Origin: an uncultured Ruminococcus sp.
GTDB lineage: Bacteria > Bacillota > Clostridia > Oscillospirales > Ruminococcaceae
Direction of reading: 5' to 3'
Assembly: GCA_937898375.1 (NCBI GenBank)
Contig: CALEJX010000099.1
Location: 1-18,280 of the forward strand
Length of the DNA: 18,280 nt
The translations under genes and the position numbers were made by a program. The notes below the pieces were generated by a model. That model searched no databases and was not told where the DNA came from. It saw nothing but the letters and a program-made list of their open reading frames with translations. Below, in pieces: positions 1-7,670 of this stretch (positions are counted from its first letter, which is position 1; every line of letters starts with the position of its first letter).

Positions 1-1
1 C

Positions 2-403
2 TTCAGGATAGACAAGATCCTAAAGGCGAGTATCTGCGAAGAGGACGGCTCTATGAGAGATGTAAGGATGCTTAGCAATGTTCCGAGAGATCTCAAGCCT
101 GTGCAATACAAAAATCTTAACAGGTATATGCTTGACGGAACTGTGGAGCGTGTACACATCACAATAAAAAAGAAAGACATAAGTCTTGTGCTTGATACAT
201 TCGGGAATGAGTTCACCTGCAATAAGGTCATAGGCAATGACGATATCTATGACGTGACGTTCAGGGCAAATATCCAGACGGCTGTACGCTGGGCGATAGC
301 TAACAGAAAAGCTGTGAAACTGACATCGCCGAAGAGGGCTGTGGATATTGTAAAAGAAGAGATTTCGGCATTGTCTGAAATGTATGGAGACCAAGAGAGG
401 TGA
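2..403 (+). CDS. WYL-domain transcriptional regulator, C-terminal part (5' end outside window)
   Basis: The frame is open from base 2 through the window edge, so the true start lies outside and the ATG at 53 is internal. The visible first residues (FRIDKI...) look like the end of a WYL domain, which usually closes with a Y/FRLDRI-type strand. The rest resembles the WCX extension that follows WYL: a stretch around VTFRANIQTAVRWAIANR and a C-terminal helix rich in E and K ending near a tyrosine (EMYGDQER). WYL proteins typically carry an N-terminal HTH and sense a nucleotide or nucleic-acid ligand; many control defence genes. The HTH cannot be seen here. The stop is followed at once by the HsdS-like gene, so the two are probably co-transcribed. 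Family assignment rests on weak C-terminal similarity only. Confidence 0.6.
   Translation, partial: FRIDKILKASICEEDGSMRDVRMLSNVPRDLKPVQYKNLNRYMLDGTVERVHITIKKKDISLVLDTFGNEFTCNKVIGNDDIYDVTFRANIQTAVRWAIANRKAVKLTSPKRAVDIVKEEISALSEMYGDQER
394..400 (+). promoter_or_regulatory. Ribosome binding site deciding the start of the HsdS-like gene
   Basis: AGAGAGG lies 8 nt before the ATG at 409. The alternative GTG at 400 overlaps this site itself, so the ATG at 409 is the better start. Confidence 0.55.
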
Positions 404-408
404 CTAAA

Positions 409-978
409 ATGAATGTAAATACAGTAAAATTCGGAGATATCATAAAGGAGATAAGCCGTGGACTTATGGCAGAGAGTTATATTTCGAACAATGAGTTTAC
501 AAAACCATGCGAATATCTGAGACTTGTGGACATAAATGACGGCGTTATTGCAGACAACTGCATAGAGATAGTTTATGACAGCAAGCGTTGTGAGAAATTT
601 GCCATAAAGGACGGCGACATTATTCTGTCTACCACAGACAGAAACTTCAAGGTGGTATGTGCAGGAGATATGGGGGACAGGAAGCTTCTTGTTTCCCCGA
701 CGCTGATAAGGATAGGACTTGACAAAGAAAAGGCTGACCCTTACTACATTGCAGCATATCTTTCATCGGCAGAGGGAAAGGCTATGCTTGACAACTGCCG
801 CGGTGGAAAGGTACTAAGGGTATTGCACACAAAGGGGTTGAAAGAGTGTGAGATACCACTGCCGTCTATGGCGGAGCAGAAAGAGATAGGTGAAAAATAC
901 CGACATCGTCTTCATGAGATAAGACGGCTGAAAGGTGAGATAGAGGGGCTTTATGAGGATATTGAAATGATGAGATAG
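409..978 (+). CDS. HsdS-like single-TRD specificity protein (type I restriction subunit S family)
   Basis: This 189-residue protein resembles half of a type I restriction-modification S subunit: one target recognition domain followed by one conserved helical region. Seen: an S-type TRD core with IKDGDIILSTTDRN, a SPTLIRI segment, YYIAAYLSSAEGK, the hinge IPLPSMAEQKEIGEKY, which is the family hallmark, and then a charged coiled-coil-like helix. Full S subunits (about 400 residues) have two such halves; half-size S proteins can act as dimers. Neither a methylase (HsdM) nor a nuclease (HsdR) is adjacent within the window, so the partner is unknown or lies to the left. It follows the WYL regulator within 5 bases and ends 7 bases before a terminator, so it is the last gene of that unit. 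A role in restriction or in another DNA-recognition complex is inference. Confidence 0.7.
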   Translation: MNVNTVKFGDIIKEISRGLMAESYISNNEFTKPCEYLRLVDINDGVIADNCIEIVYDSKRCEKFAIKDGDIILSTTDRNFKVVCAGDMGDRKLLVSPTLIRIGLDKEKADPYYIAAYLSSAEGKAMLDNCRGGKVLRVLHTKGLKECEIPLPSMAEQKEIGEKYRHRLHEIRRLKGEIEGLYEDIEMMR

Positions 979-985
979 AAAAATT

Positions 986-1026
986 GATCCGCATTGGGTA
1001 CAAATGAGTGCCAAATGCGGATCTTT
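986..1026 (+). terminator. Intrinsic terminator after the HsdS-like gene
   Basis: GATCCGCATT (986-995) pairs perfectly with AATGCGGATC (1014-1023), with an 18-nt loop, and is followed by TTT plus further T-rich sequence. It separates the WYL/HsdS unit from the LysR gene. Confidence 0.8.
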
Positions 1027-1051
1027 TATATTGCTCATGAATGTTATCCAC

Positions 1052-1080
1052 TTGAAAATTTCATAAATACACTATATAAT
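1052..1080 (+). promoter_or_regulatory. Sigma-A type promoter of the LysR-type regulator
   Basis: TTGAAA (1052-1057), a 17-nt spacer and TATAAT (1075-1080), lying 28 nt before the ATG at 1109. The ribosome binding site AAGGGGTGG follows at 1096-1104. Confidence 0.75.
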
Positions 1081-1108
1081 AAAGGTATATCTGAAAAGGG
1101 GTGGGGAT

Positions 1109-2029
1109 ATGACCTTACAGCAGCTTAAATATGTGGTGGCTACGGCAGAGAAAGGTACTGTCAGCGAGGCGGCGCAGTCGCTTTTTATTTCTCAACCTAG
1201 CCTTACCAACGCAATCCGTGAGCTTGAAAAGGAAATGAATATCACTATATTCATACGCACAAACAAGGGCATAACAGTGTCAAAAGAGGGAGAAGTCTTT
1301 TTGGGCTATGCAAGGCAGGTGCTTGAACAGGCGAGCCTACTTGAAGAAAAATACTGCGGAAAGCAACATGGGAAAAGGCAGTTTTGCGTATCCACACAGC
1401 ATTATTCCTTTGCGGTGAACGCTTTTGTTGACCTTATAAAGCAGTTCGGCGGAGACGAATATGATTTCAGTATTCGTGAGACGCAGACGCACGAGATAAT
1501 CGAAGACGTGGCGAGAATGAAAAGCGAGCTTGGCATACTCTATCTCAACGATTTCAACGAGCCTGTGCTTTCAAAGGAGATAAAGTCCAAAGAGCTTAAA
1601 TTCACGGAGCTTTTTTCTGCAAAGCCGCACGTTTTTGTAGGCTCTGCAAATCCCCTTGCGCAGAAAAAGTCGGTGACCCTTGACGACCTTCTGCCCTACC
1701 CTTATTTATCCTTTGAGCAGGGGGAATACAACTCTTTCTACTACTCGGAGGAGATACTAAGCACCATAAAGCGACCAAAGAATATCCGTGTCCGTGACCG
1801 TGCGACCCTTTTCAATCTTCTTATCGGTCTTAACGGCTACACAATTTGCAGCGGCGTTATCGATGAAAAGCTCAACGGCAGTGATATCGTGGCTGTTCCT
1901 CTTGAAGCGGAGGGGTCGATGCGCATTGGTATAGTTACTCACAAAAAGGTGCTTTCTAATCCCATGACGGAATTTTATATCAGCGCACTGAAAAAATATA
2001 TAGGCGAGGAAACAAGGTTGACAACCTAA
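1109..2029 (+). CDS. LysR-type transcriptional regulator
   Basis: A 306-residue protein of normal LysR family length. The N-terminal winged HTH covers about residues 1-60, with the recognition helix in SLFISQPSLTNAIRELEKE, the classic LysR signature. Residues of about 90-300 form the effector-binding domain. It has its own promoter and ribosome binding site and lies directly upstream of, and on the same strand as, the siroheme/uroporphyrinogen operon; the operon promoter begins inside its last codons. LysR proteins are tetrameric activators or repressors that sense a small molecule, often linked to the neighbouring pathway, so control of the hem operon is the simplest inference. LysR genes are more often divergent from their targets, so this same-strand order is less usual. 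The effector is not identifiable; sulfur or tetrapyrrole metabolites would fit the context. Confidence 0.9.
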   Translation: MTLQQLKYVVATAEKGTVSEAAQSLFISQPSLTNAIRELEKEMNITIFIRTNKGITVSKEGEVFLGYARQVLEQASLLEEKYCGKQHGKRQFCVSTQHYSFAVNAFVDLIKQFGGDEYDFSIRETQTHEIIEDVARMKSELGILYLNDFNEPVLSKEIKSKELKFTELFSAKPHVFVGSANPLAQKKSVTLDDLLPYPYLSFEQGEYNSFYYSEEILSTIKRPKNIRVRDRATLFNLLIGLNGYTICSGVIDEKLNGSDIVAVPLEAEGSMRIGIVTHKKVLSNPMTEFYISALKKYIGEETRLTT

Positions 2030-2046
2030 GAAATATGTGATATCAT
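2018..2046 (+). promoter_or_regulatory. Strong promoter of the uroporphyrinogen/siroheme operon, overlapping the end of the LysR gene
   Basis: TTGACA (2018-2023, perfect consensus), a 17-nt spacer and TATCAT (2041-2046). The -35 box lies within the last four codons of the LysR gene (stop at 2027-2029). There is no terminator between the two genes, so read-through from the LysR promoter is also possible. Confidence 0.65.
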
Positions 2047-2052
2047 AAAAGT

Positions 2053-2078
2053 ATACAAAGCCTATAGGAATTATGTAT
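2053..2078 (+). promoter_or_regulatory. Candidate operator palindrome in the hem operon leader
   Basis: A perfect 8-bp palindrome CCTATAGG (2061-2068) is flanked by ATAC (2053-2056) and GTAT (2075-2078) in near-symmetric positions. LysR boxes are typically interrupted dyads of this size (T-N11-A). It lies just downstream of the predicted transcription start and upstream of the ribosome binding site AAGGAG (2080-2085). That position would favour repression rather than activation if the promoter call is right. Assignment to the neighbouring LysR protein is inference. Confidence 0.35.
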
Positions 2079-2092
2079 AAAGGAGAATTTTC

Positions 2093-2644
2093 ATGACAGA
2101 GCTTATAAAGCTTGAACAGAATATAACCGATACCATAAAAGAGTCGCAGATAAAGCTTGGGTTTACCCCTAATGCGGTGACGCTTTTTTATCCTCTCGAT
2201 TCGCTCAACGCCATAACAGGGGGCGAACTTACGGCGGAGAAAATGATAGAAGCCATAGGAGAATACAAAAGCGAGATAATTTCATGCAGTGCTTCTCTTG
2301 CTCAGGACGGCAGGATAGCTGTTACGGTATCAGAGGAGAGCGTGAGGGCTATCCACGAAAAGGTGGAGGCAAGCCCGTTTCTTGTGGAGTTTATCGGTGC
2401 GGTAAAAGAGGGATGTTCTCTTGAAAGAGCGGCTGAGATATTCAGAAAATACAATGACAAGGCGGTAATAACTGCCGCTCCTGATGATGAATTTGACCTG
2501 CTTGCATACTTCCCTGACGGAGAGCCTGACGGCTGTAGATACTGTTTGCAGGACGACTTGGGCGGCATAACATATCACAGATTCACCAAGCTTGACTATG
2601 ACGCACTTTATCCCGAAAAGTCAGGAGATAACATAGAAAAATGA
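2093..2644 (+). CDS. DUF3877-like protein of unknown function, first gene of the hem operon
   Basis: A 183-residue soluble protein with no signal peptide or membrane segment. The C-terminal part (about residues 138-170) carries FDLLAYFPDGEPDGCRYC, then ITYHRFTKLDYDALYP. This resembles, from memory, the conserved end of DUF3877, a family described from gut clostridia such as Eubacterium rectale. The N-terminal part begins with a helix (LEQNITDTIKESQIKLGF) and a YPLDSLN motif also expected in that family. It has a good ribosome binding site (AAGGAG, 7 nt before the ATG) and its stop overlaps the hemA start in ATGA (2641-2644), so its translation is coupled to hemA. Function is unknown; the position suggests a regulatory or accessory role in tetrapyrrole synthesis. 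The family call is moderate, the hem link is inference. Confidence 0.7.
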   Translation: MTELIKLEQNITDTIKESQIKLGFTPNAVTLFYPLDSLNAITGGELTAEKMIEAIGEYKSEIISCSASLAQDGRIAVTVSEESVRAIHEKVEASPFLVEFIGAVKEGCSLERAAEIFRKYNDKAVITAAPDDEFDLLAYFPDGEPDGCRYCLQDDLGGITYHRFTKLDYDALYPEKSGDNIEK

Positions 2645-3753
2645 AAAATTTCACCTGCATAAGCATAAATCACAAGCTTTGCGGACAAGCCTTTCGCAGT
2701 CTTTTCACATTTGACAGCGCTCAATGTGAAAAGCTGCTTTTTGACGTAAAGAACCTTTCACCCGTACTTATTTGCACCTGCAACAGGACGGAGCTTTACT
2801 TTTGCGGAACGCCTGAGGAGGGCATAAAGCTTCTTTGCGAACACAGCGGAGTGGAGGTATCTCAGCTCAAACGCAAGGTCATGATATTTACAGACAAGAC
2901 GGCGATAAAAAGGCTTTACAGCGTTTCCTGCGGCATAGAGTCGGTGGTCATAGGCGAGGACGAGATATTAGGACAAGTTCGCCGTGCATATGATCTTTCA
3001 AGGGAGCGCATTGGGCTTTCCTCTGAGGTGAACATGATATTTCAGGGGGCTATCGCTTGTGCGAAGAAGATAAAGACGGAAACGGAGCTTTCAAAGACGT
3101 CTGTTTCCACGGCTACTCTTGCGGCGAAAGAAGCGGCGCACTACAAAGATAACGTCAAGGTGATGCTTCTTGGAGCAAGCGGAGAGATTGGCTCTTTAGT
3201 GCTTAAAAATCTTCTTTCATACAAGAATGTAACTGTGCTTGCAACGGCACGTTCACACAGAAATGCACTGGAATATATTTCAGATGACCCGAAGCTTGAG
3301 CTTATACCATACGAAAAGAGATACGAGCGCATTGGCGAATGTGACTGTGTGATATCGGCGACTTCAAGCCCGCACTACACTGTTACGGCGGATATGCTTG
3401 GAAATTGTGAAAACAGGCTTTTTATAGACCTTGCAGTGCCGAGGGATATTGACCCTGCGGTGGAAAAGCTTGCAGGGGCTAGGCTTATAGACATGGACTT
3501 TTTCACGGAGCTTGCCAAAGAAAACAATCTCAAAAAGCTTGACAGCGTGGAGAGGTCGAAGCTTATCATAGACGAGGAAACTGACGAGCTTGAAAAGCAG
3601 CTTATGTTCCATGATTTTCTTCCGCAGTTTGAGAGCCTTGACAAAAAGCTTGGGGAGGTCTCGGCGAAAGAGCTGTTTTTCAGGCTAAAGTCTGAGCTTG
3701 ACTCACAGGCTTTCGGCAAGGTGATAGAGATAATAAAAGAATACGGAGAATGA
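2641..3753 (+). CDS. hemA: Glutamyl-tRNA reductase
   Basis: Reduces glutamyl-tRNA(Glu) with NADPH to glutamate-1-semialdehyde, the first committed step of C5-pathway tetrapyrrole synthesis. Seen: the catalytic cysteine C47 in CTCNRTELYFCG; the substrate domain motif GIESVVIGEDEILGQVRRAY; a Rossmann loop MLLGASGEIGSL where most homologues have GAGEM; and LAVPRDIDPAV. At 370 residues it is shorter than the usual 410-450. The shortfall is at the C-terminal dimerisation domain, which is reduced to roughly the last 50 residues, though the frame shows no sign of disruption. The start overlaps the upstream stop by 4 nt, and the end overlaps or nearly touches the next gene. It pairs functionally with hemL at the far end of the operon. 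Confidence 0.93.
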   Translation: MKNFTCISINHKLCGQAFRSLFTFDSAQCEKLLFDVKNLSPVLICTCNRTELYFCGTPEEGIKLLCEHSGVEVSQLKRKVMIFTDKTAIKRLYSVSCGIESVVIGEDEILGQVRRAYDLSRERIGLSSEVNMIFQGAIACAKKIKTETELSKTSVSTATLAAKEAAHYKDNVKVMLLGASGEIGSLVLKNLLSYKNVTVLATARSHRNALEYISDDPKLELIPYEKRYERIGECDCVISATSSPHYTVTADMLGNCENRLFIDLAVPRDIDPAVEKLAGARLIDMDFFTELAKENNLKKLDSVERSKLIIDEETDELEKQLMFHDFLPQFESLDKKLGEVSAKELFFRLKSELDSQAFGKVIEIIKEYGE

Positions 3754-3755
3754 CG

Positions 3756-4376
3756 ATGCCATACTTTCCTTTTTTTGCGAACATTGAGAATATGCCCTGC
3801 CTTGTGGTGGGCGGCGGACAGGTAGCTTTGAGAAAGATCGAAAAGCTTCTGGACTTTTCGCCTATTATAAAGGTGGTGGCATTAAAAGCTTGCGGTGAGA
3901 TAAAGGCGCTTGCAGGCAGGGGCATGATAGCACTTTTTGAGCGTGCTTTTGAGGACAGCGACATAGGCGGCAGTGCATTTGTGATAACTGCCACAGGCGA
4001 CAGCGATGTAAACAGGCACATTTCACAGCTTTGCAGACAAAGGCACATTCCATGCAACGCTGTTGACGACCCTGAGAGCTGCACGTTCTTCTTTCCTGCC
4101 CTTGTGACGGAGGGTGAGGTTTGCATTGGTATTTCAACAGGAGGGAAAAGCCCTACACTTACTTCTCACCTGAGAAAGACCATTCAGGGGCAGACAGAGG
4201 GCAGGCTCGGGGATATATGCGATGTAATGGGAAAGGTCCGTGACTATGCCCTTGAAAATATACCTACGGAGCAGGCGAGGAAAAAGGCTATGGCAGAGGT
4301 GCTGAAAAAATGCCTTGAAAGCGACGTGCTTCCAACAGAACAGCAGCTTATTGAGATGATAAAGGAGCAAAAATGA
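3756..4376 (+). CDS. Precorrin-2 dehydrogenase / sirohydrochlorin ferrochelatase family protein (Met8/SirC type)
   Basis: Oxidises precorrin-2 with NAD+ to sirohydrochlorin; some family members also insert iron to give siroheme. Seen: an N-terminal Rossmann motif LVVGGGQVALRK (about residues 16-27), the expected catalytic aspartate in CNAVDDPES (about residues 100-107), and the downstream signature IGISTGGKSPTLTSHLRK. The length of about 206 residues fits the stand-alone family; it is not fused to CobA as in CysG. The ATG at 3756 is preferred because GGAG (3745-3748) lies 7 nt before it, whereas the ATG at 3750, which overlaps the hemA stop, is only 1 nt from that site. It acts after the CobA half of the cobA-hemD product encoded downstream. 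Whether it also chelates iron cannot be read from the sequence. Confidence 0.88.
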   Translation: MPYFPFFANIENMPCLVVGGGQVALRKIEKLLDFSPIIKVVALKACGEIKALAGRGMIALFERAFEDSDIGGSAFVITATGDSDVNRHISQLCRQRHIPCNAVDDPESCTFFFPALVTEGEVCIGISTGGKSPTLTSHLRKTIQGQTEGRLGDICDVMGKVRDYALENIPTEQARKKAMAEVLKKCLESDVLPTEQQLIEMIKEQK

Positions 4377-5233
4377 AACTGAGAGCAGGCACAAGAAAAA
4401 GTCCCCTTGCAATGGAGCAGACTTATATAGTACTTGACATGATAAAGGCAAAATTTCCTGAGGTCGATACTGAGATAGTCACTTTCACCACAAAGGGCGA
4501 CAGACAGCTTGACAGACCTCTTGACAAGATAGGCGGCAAAGGTGTGTTCGTCACGGAGATAGAACAGGCTTTGCAAAGCGGCAAGATAGACTTTGCGGTA
4601 CACAGTGCAAAGGACTTGCCTGTTGCGCTGGGCGAGGGGTTGGAGATATCGGGAGTTTGCCCTCGTGGGAATTATCGTGATATGCTTGTGACCAAAAAGG
4701 GCGTTGCTTTTGGGGTTTCTGATGTTTTCACTGTTGGCACAGGAAGTCAGCGGAGACGTGGAGGCTTTGCAAGGCTTTATCCTAACGCACAGTTTGCAGA
4801 CATAAGAGGTAATGTTGGGACACGGCTCAAAAAGCTATCTGAGGGACTTTATGACGGCATAATACTTTGTGCGGCAGGCACGGAACGTTTGGGGCTTTCG
4901 CTTTCTGAATACGAGGTAAAAGAGTTTGAGCCTTGGGAGCTTTTGCCTGCGCCTTGTCAGGCTATTATCGCTGTGGAATGTGCAAAAGACAGTAATGCCG
5001 CAAAGATAATATCGCAGATATCACACACGGAAACTATGCTCAGGTTTGAGACGGAGCGTGAGGTGATAAGGCTTCTGGGTGCGGATTGTACTGTGCCTGT
5101 GGGGGCATACAGCGAGATAAAGGGAGAAAAGATATCTCTCACTGTTTCAGACGGCAAAGGGCATTTTGCTCAAGGTGAGGAAGAGATAGAAAAAAGATTT
5201 GAACTTGTTAAGGAGCTGACTGAAAAGCTATGA
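4373..5233 (+). CDS. hemC: Hydroxymethylbilane synthase (porphobilinogen deaminase)
   Basis: Polymerises four porphobilinogen molecules to hydroxymethylbilane. Seen: catalytic aspartate D81 in AVHSAKDLPV; the arginine-rich substrate-binding stretch GTGSQRRRGG followed by DIRGNVGTRLKKL; and the dipyrromethane-cofactor cysteine C239 in LLGADCTVPVGAYSE. Most homologues read GGC(Q/T)xP(I/L)G at that site, so GADC is a small variation. Length is 286 residues against about 305-315, the difference lying in the C-terminal domain. The start overlaps the previous stop in ATGA (4373-4376), with AAAGGAG just upstream, and the stop overlaps the next start in ATGA (5230-5233). Translational coupling along the operon is therefore likely. 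Confidence 0.95.
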   Translation: MKLRAGTRKSPLAMEQTYIVLDMIKAKFPEVDTEIVTFTTKGDRQLDRPLDKIGGKGVFVTEIEQALQSGKIDFAVHSAKDLPVALGEGLEISGVCPRGNYRDMLVTKKGVAFGVSDVFTVGTGSQRRRGGFARLYPNAQFADIRGNVGTRLKKLSEGLYDGIILCAAGTERLGLSLSEYEVKEFEPWELLPAPCQAIIAVECAKDSNAAKIISQISHTETMLRFETEREVIRLLGADCTVPVGAYSEIKGEKISLTVSDGKGHFAQGEEEIEKRFELVKELTEKL

Positions 5234-6690
5234 GCGGCAGAGTTATAATTGCAGGGGCAGGCTGCGGAGATTATGACCTTATCACAATGAGAGGTCATGA
5301 GGCTCTGAAAAGCTGTGACGTGGTGATATATGACAGCCTTATAGACAGCCGTTTGCTTGACTTCTGCAAGGAAAATGCGGAAAAGATATGCGTTGGCAAG
5401 CGTGCAGGCAGGCACAGCTCCACGCAGGAAGAGATAAACACGCTTCTTGTGGAAAAAGCCGCAGAGGGCGTAGTTGCTCTCAGGCTCAAAGGCGGCGACC
5501 CTTTTGTTTTCGGCAGAGGTGGAGAGGAGATAACTGCGCTGAAAGCCGCAGGCATACCATACAGCCTTATACCGGGGGTTACTTCGTCAGTGGCGGTGCC
5601 TGAGCTTGCAGGGATACCGGTGAGCCACAGGGGACTTTCAAGAAGCTTTCATGTTATAACGGGTCACACTGCGGACGATCTTTTGCCTGAGCATTTTGGA
5701 AGCTACGCAAAATGCGGCGGAACGCTTATTTTTCTTATGGGACTTAGAAATCTCCCTGAGATAGCGAGCAGGCTCATTGAAAACGGCATGGGGAAAGATA
5801 CCCCTGCGGCGGTGATATCAAAGGGGGCTACCCCTGAGCAGAGGACTGTAAAAGGCTGTCTTGACGACATTGCCGAAAAGGTGGAGAGAGAGGGCTTGCC
5901 TGCGCCTGCGGTGATAATAGTTGGGGAGACGGCTGGACTTGATTTTTCGCCTACCTATCTGCCGCCATTGTATGGGGTTTCTGTGGCTGTTACGGCTACA
6001 AAGGGGCTGTCAAGGCGGCTCATAAAGTCGCTTAATGCACTTGGGGCATATGCCCACCGCTGCGGCGGATTTGAGCTTAGGGAGCTTCACACTTGTGATA
6101 CAGAAAGAGCTTTTCAGAAGCTTTCCGAGGGCTTTTACAGCCATGTTGCTCTTACAAGTCCAAACGGTGCGGAGATATTTCTGAAAAGGCTTAGAGAAAG
6201 CCACATCGATATAAGAAAACTCAGCGGAGTAAAGATAGCTGTCATAGGCAAAGGCACTGGAGCGAAGCTTGAAAAGGCGGGGCTTTATGCGGACATAATG
6301 CCTGAGAAATTCAACAGTGCGGCGCTTGGTAATGTGCTGTCAAATGCCCTTACAGCGGAGGACAGGCTTCTTATAGTGCGCTCCTCGGAGGGGTCGGCGG
6401 AGCTTGTTAAGCCGCTTTCTGAAAAAGGGTTGAGCTATGATGATGTGCATATTTACGAGCCTGTTTACAGCACAGGTGAGAAGATAGATGATGACTACGC
6501 TGTGTTTGCAAGCGCAGGCGGAGTGAGAAGCTTTTTCCGTGGGGGCGGAAGCTTATCGGGCGACACAAAGTGTATCTCCATAGGTGAAGTGACGGCGGCG
6601 GAGCTTGAAAAATACGGTATAAATGACCCTTTGCTTCCAATGGAAAGCACGGCAGAGGGAATAATACAAAAGATACTTTCAGATAAGTGA
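5230..6690 (+). CDS. cobA-hemD: Uroporphyrinogen-III C-methyltransferase / uroporphyrinogen-III synthase fusion
   Basis: Two enzymes in one 486-residue chain, a common arrangement in clostridia. The N-terminal CobA/SUMT domain (about 1-243) uses S-adenosylmethionine to methylate uroporphyrinogen III to precorrin-2. It shows [11 protein letters not shown] (9-19), [16 protein letters not shown] (85-100) and [21 protein letters not shown]. The C-terminal HemD domain (about 250-486) cyclises hydroxymethylbilane with inversion of ring D. It shows [42 protein letters not shown] and [10 protein letters not shown]. HemD is poorly conserved in general but this fold order is clear. The fusion sends the product of HemC directly to precorrin-2, which commits the operon to the siroheme or cobalamin branch rather than to protoheme. 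Confidence 0.95.
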   Translation: MSGRVIIAGAGCGDYDLITMRGHEALKSCDVVIYDSLIDSRLLDFCKENAEKICVGKRAGRHSSTQEEINTLLVEKAAEGVVALRLKGGDPFVFGRGGEEITALKAAGIPYSLIPGVTSSVAVPELAGIPVSHRGLSRSFHVITGHTADDLLPEHFGSYAKCGGTLIFLMGLRNLPEIASRLIENGMGKDTPAAVISKGATPEQRTVKGCLDDIAEKVEREGLPAPAVIIVGETAGLDFSPTYLPPLYGVSVAVTATKGLSRRLIKSLNALGAYAHRCGGFELRELHTCDTERAFQKLSEGFYSHVALTSPNGAEIFLKRLRESHIDIRKLSGVKIAVIGKGTGAKLEKAGLYADIMPEKFNSAALGNVLSNALTAEDRLLIVRSSEGSAELVKPLSEKGLSYDDVHIYEPVYSTGEKIDDDYAVFASAGGVRSFFRGGGSLSGDTKCISIGEVTAAELEKYGINDPLLPMESTAEGIIQKILSDK

Positions 6691-6703
6691 GAGGAAGATA
6701 AAA

Positions 6704-7654
6704 ATGCGAAGATTCAGAAGATTAAGGGCAAACCCTGCAATTAGAAGAATGGTTTGCGAAACAAGGTTAAATGCGGCAGACTTTATCTACCCGATTTTTG
6801 TGGCAGAGGGCAATGACATTGTGAAGCCTGTTGACTCTATGCCAACAGTTTATCAGTATTCTATCGACAATTTGGAGCAGATATTGCCGCAGATAGCAGA
6901 CAGCGGAATATCGGGCCTGCTTATTTTCGGCATACCTGAGAAAAAGGACGAGCTTGCAACGGAGGCTTACAATGACAAGGGCATTACACAGCAGGCAATA
7001 AGATACATCAAGGCGCATTATCCTGACCTGCTCGTTATTGCGGACGTTTGCCTTTGCGAATACACAAGCCACGGTCACTGCGGAGTTGTCAAGGGTGACA
7101 AGATACTTAATGACAGCACTTTGCCGCTTCTGTGCAAAATGGCTGTGAGCCTTGCAAAGGCTGGCGCAGACATTATCGCACCTTCTGACATGATGGACGG
7201 CAGGGTTGCGGCCATAAGGGCGGCGCTTGATGAGAACGATCTTACTGATATCCCTATAATGTCATACAGTGCAAAATTTGCTTCGGGATATTATTCACCA
7301 TTCCGTGACGCCGCAGAATCTGCGCCGTGCTTTGGCGACAGGAAGTCATATCAAATGGACCCTTGCAACGGCAGAGAGGCTCTCCGTGAGATAGAGGACG
7401 ATATCGAGGAGGGGGCTGACATGGTAATGGTGAAGCCTGCGCTTTGTTATCTTGATATCCTGAGAGCGGCAAGAGATAGATATGATCTGCCTATTGCGGC
7501 ATACAACGTGAGCGGCGAGTTCTCGATGGTAAAGGCGGCGGCACAGCTTGGCTGGATAGACGAAAAGCGTATCGTTCTTGAAAATCTCACTGCTATAAAG
7601 CGTGCAGGAGCGGACATTATCATAACATATCATGCCCTTGACGCCGCAAAGTGA
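6704..7654 (+). CDS. hemB: Porphobilinogen synthase (delta-aminolevulinate dehydratase)
   Basis: Condenses two 5-aminolevulinate molecules to porphobilinogen. Both active-site lysines are present: K191 in [15 protein letters not shown] and K244 in [13 protein letters not shown]. The metal site is the zinc-type cysteine triad C116, C118, C126 in [14 protein letters not shown], so this is the zinc-dependent and not the magnesium-only class. Length is 316 residues against about 320-330. It starts 13 nt after cobA-hemD with GAGAGGAAG as ribosome binding site. It supplies the substrate for HemC upstream. Confidence 0.96.
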   Translation: MRRFRRLRANPAIRRMVCETRLNAADFIYPIFVAEGNDIVKPVDSMPTVYQYSIDNLEQILPQIADSGISGLLIFGIPEKKDELATEAYNDKGITQQAIRYIKAHYPDLLVIADVCLCEYTSHGHCGVVKGDKILNDSTLPLLCKMAVSLAKAGADIIAPSDMMDGRVAAIRAALDENDLTDIPIMSYSAKFASGYYSPFRDAAESAPCFGDRKSYQMDPCNGREALREIEDDIEEGADMVMVKPALCYLDILRAARDRYDLPIAAYNVSGEFSMVKAAAQLGWIDEKRIVLENLTAIKRAGADIIITYHALDAAK

Positions 7655-7655
7655 T

Positions 7656-7663
7656 AAAGGAGG
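7656..7663 (+). promoter_or_regulatory. Ribosome binding site deciding the hemL start
   Basis: AAAGGAGG lies 7 nt before the ATG at 7671. A longer reading frame from 7632 would overlap hemB by 23 bases and adds residues not expected in the family, so the ATG at 7671 is chosen. Confidence 0.85.
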
Positions 7664-7670
7664 ACAAGTG

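Noticed and set aside
2030..2092. Cobalamin riboswitch or T-box upstream of the hem operon
   Set aside because: The leader is only about 40 nt long and lacks any recognisable conserved core.
3680..4126. 148-residue minus-strand reading frame
   Set aside because: Antisense to the precorrin-2 dehydrogenase gene, whose motifs are clear; composition is typical of a shadow frame.
7632..7670. Extended N-terminus of hemL
   Set aside because: It would overlap hemB, and the strong AAAGGAGG site is placed for the ATG at 7671.
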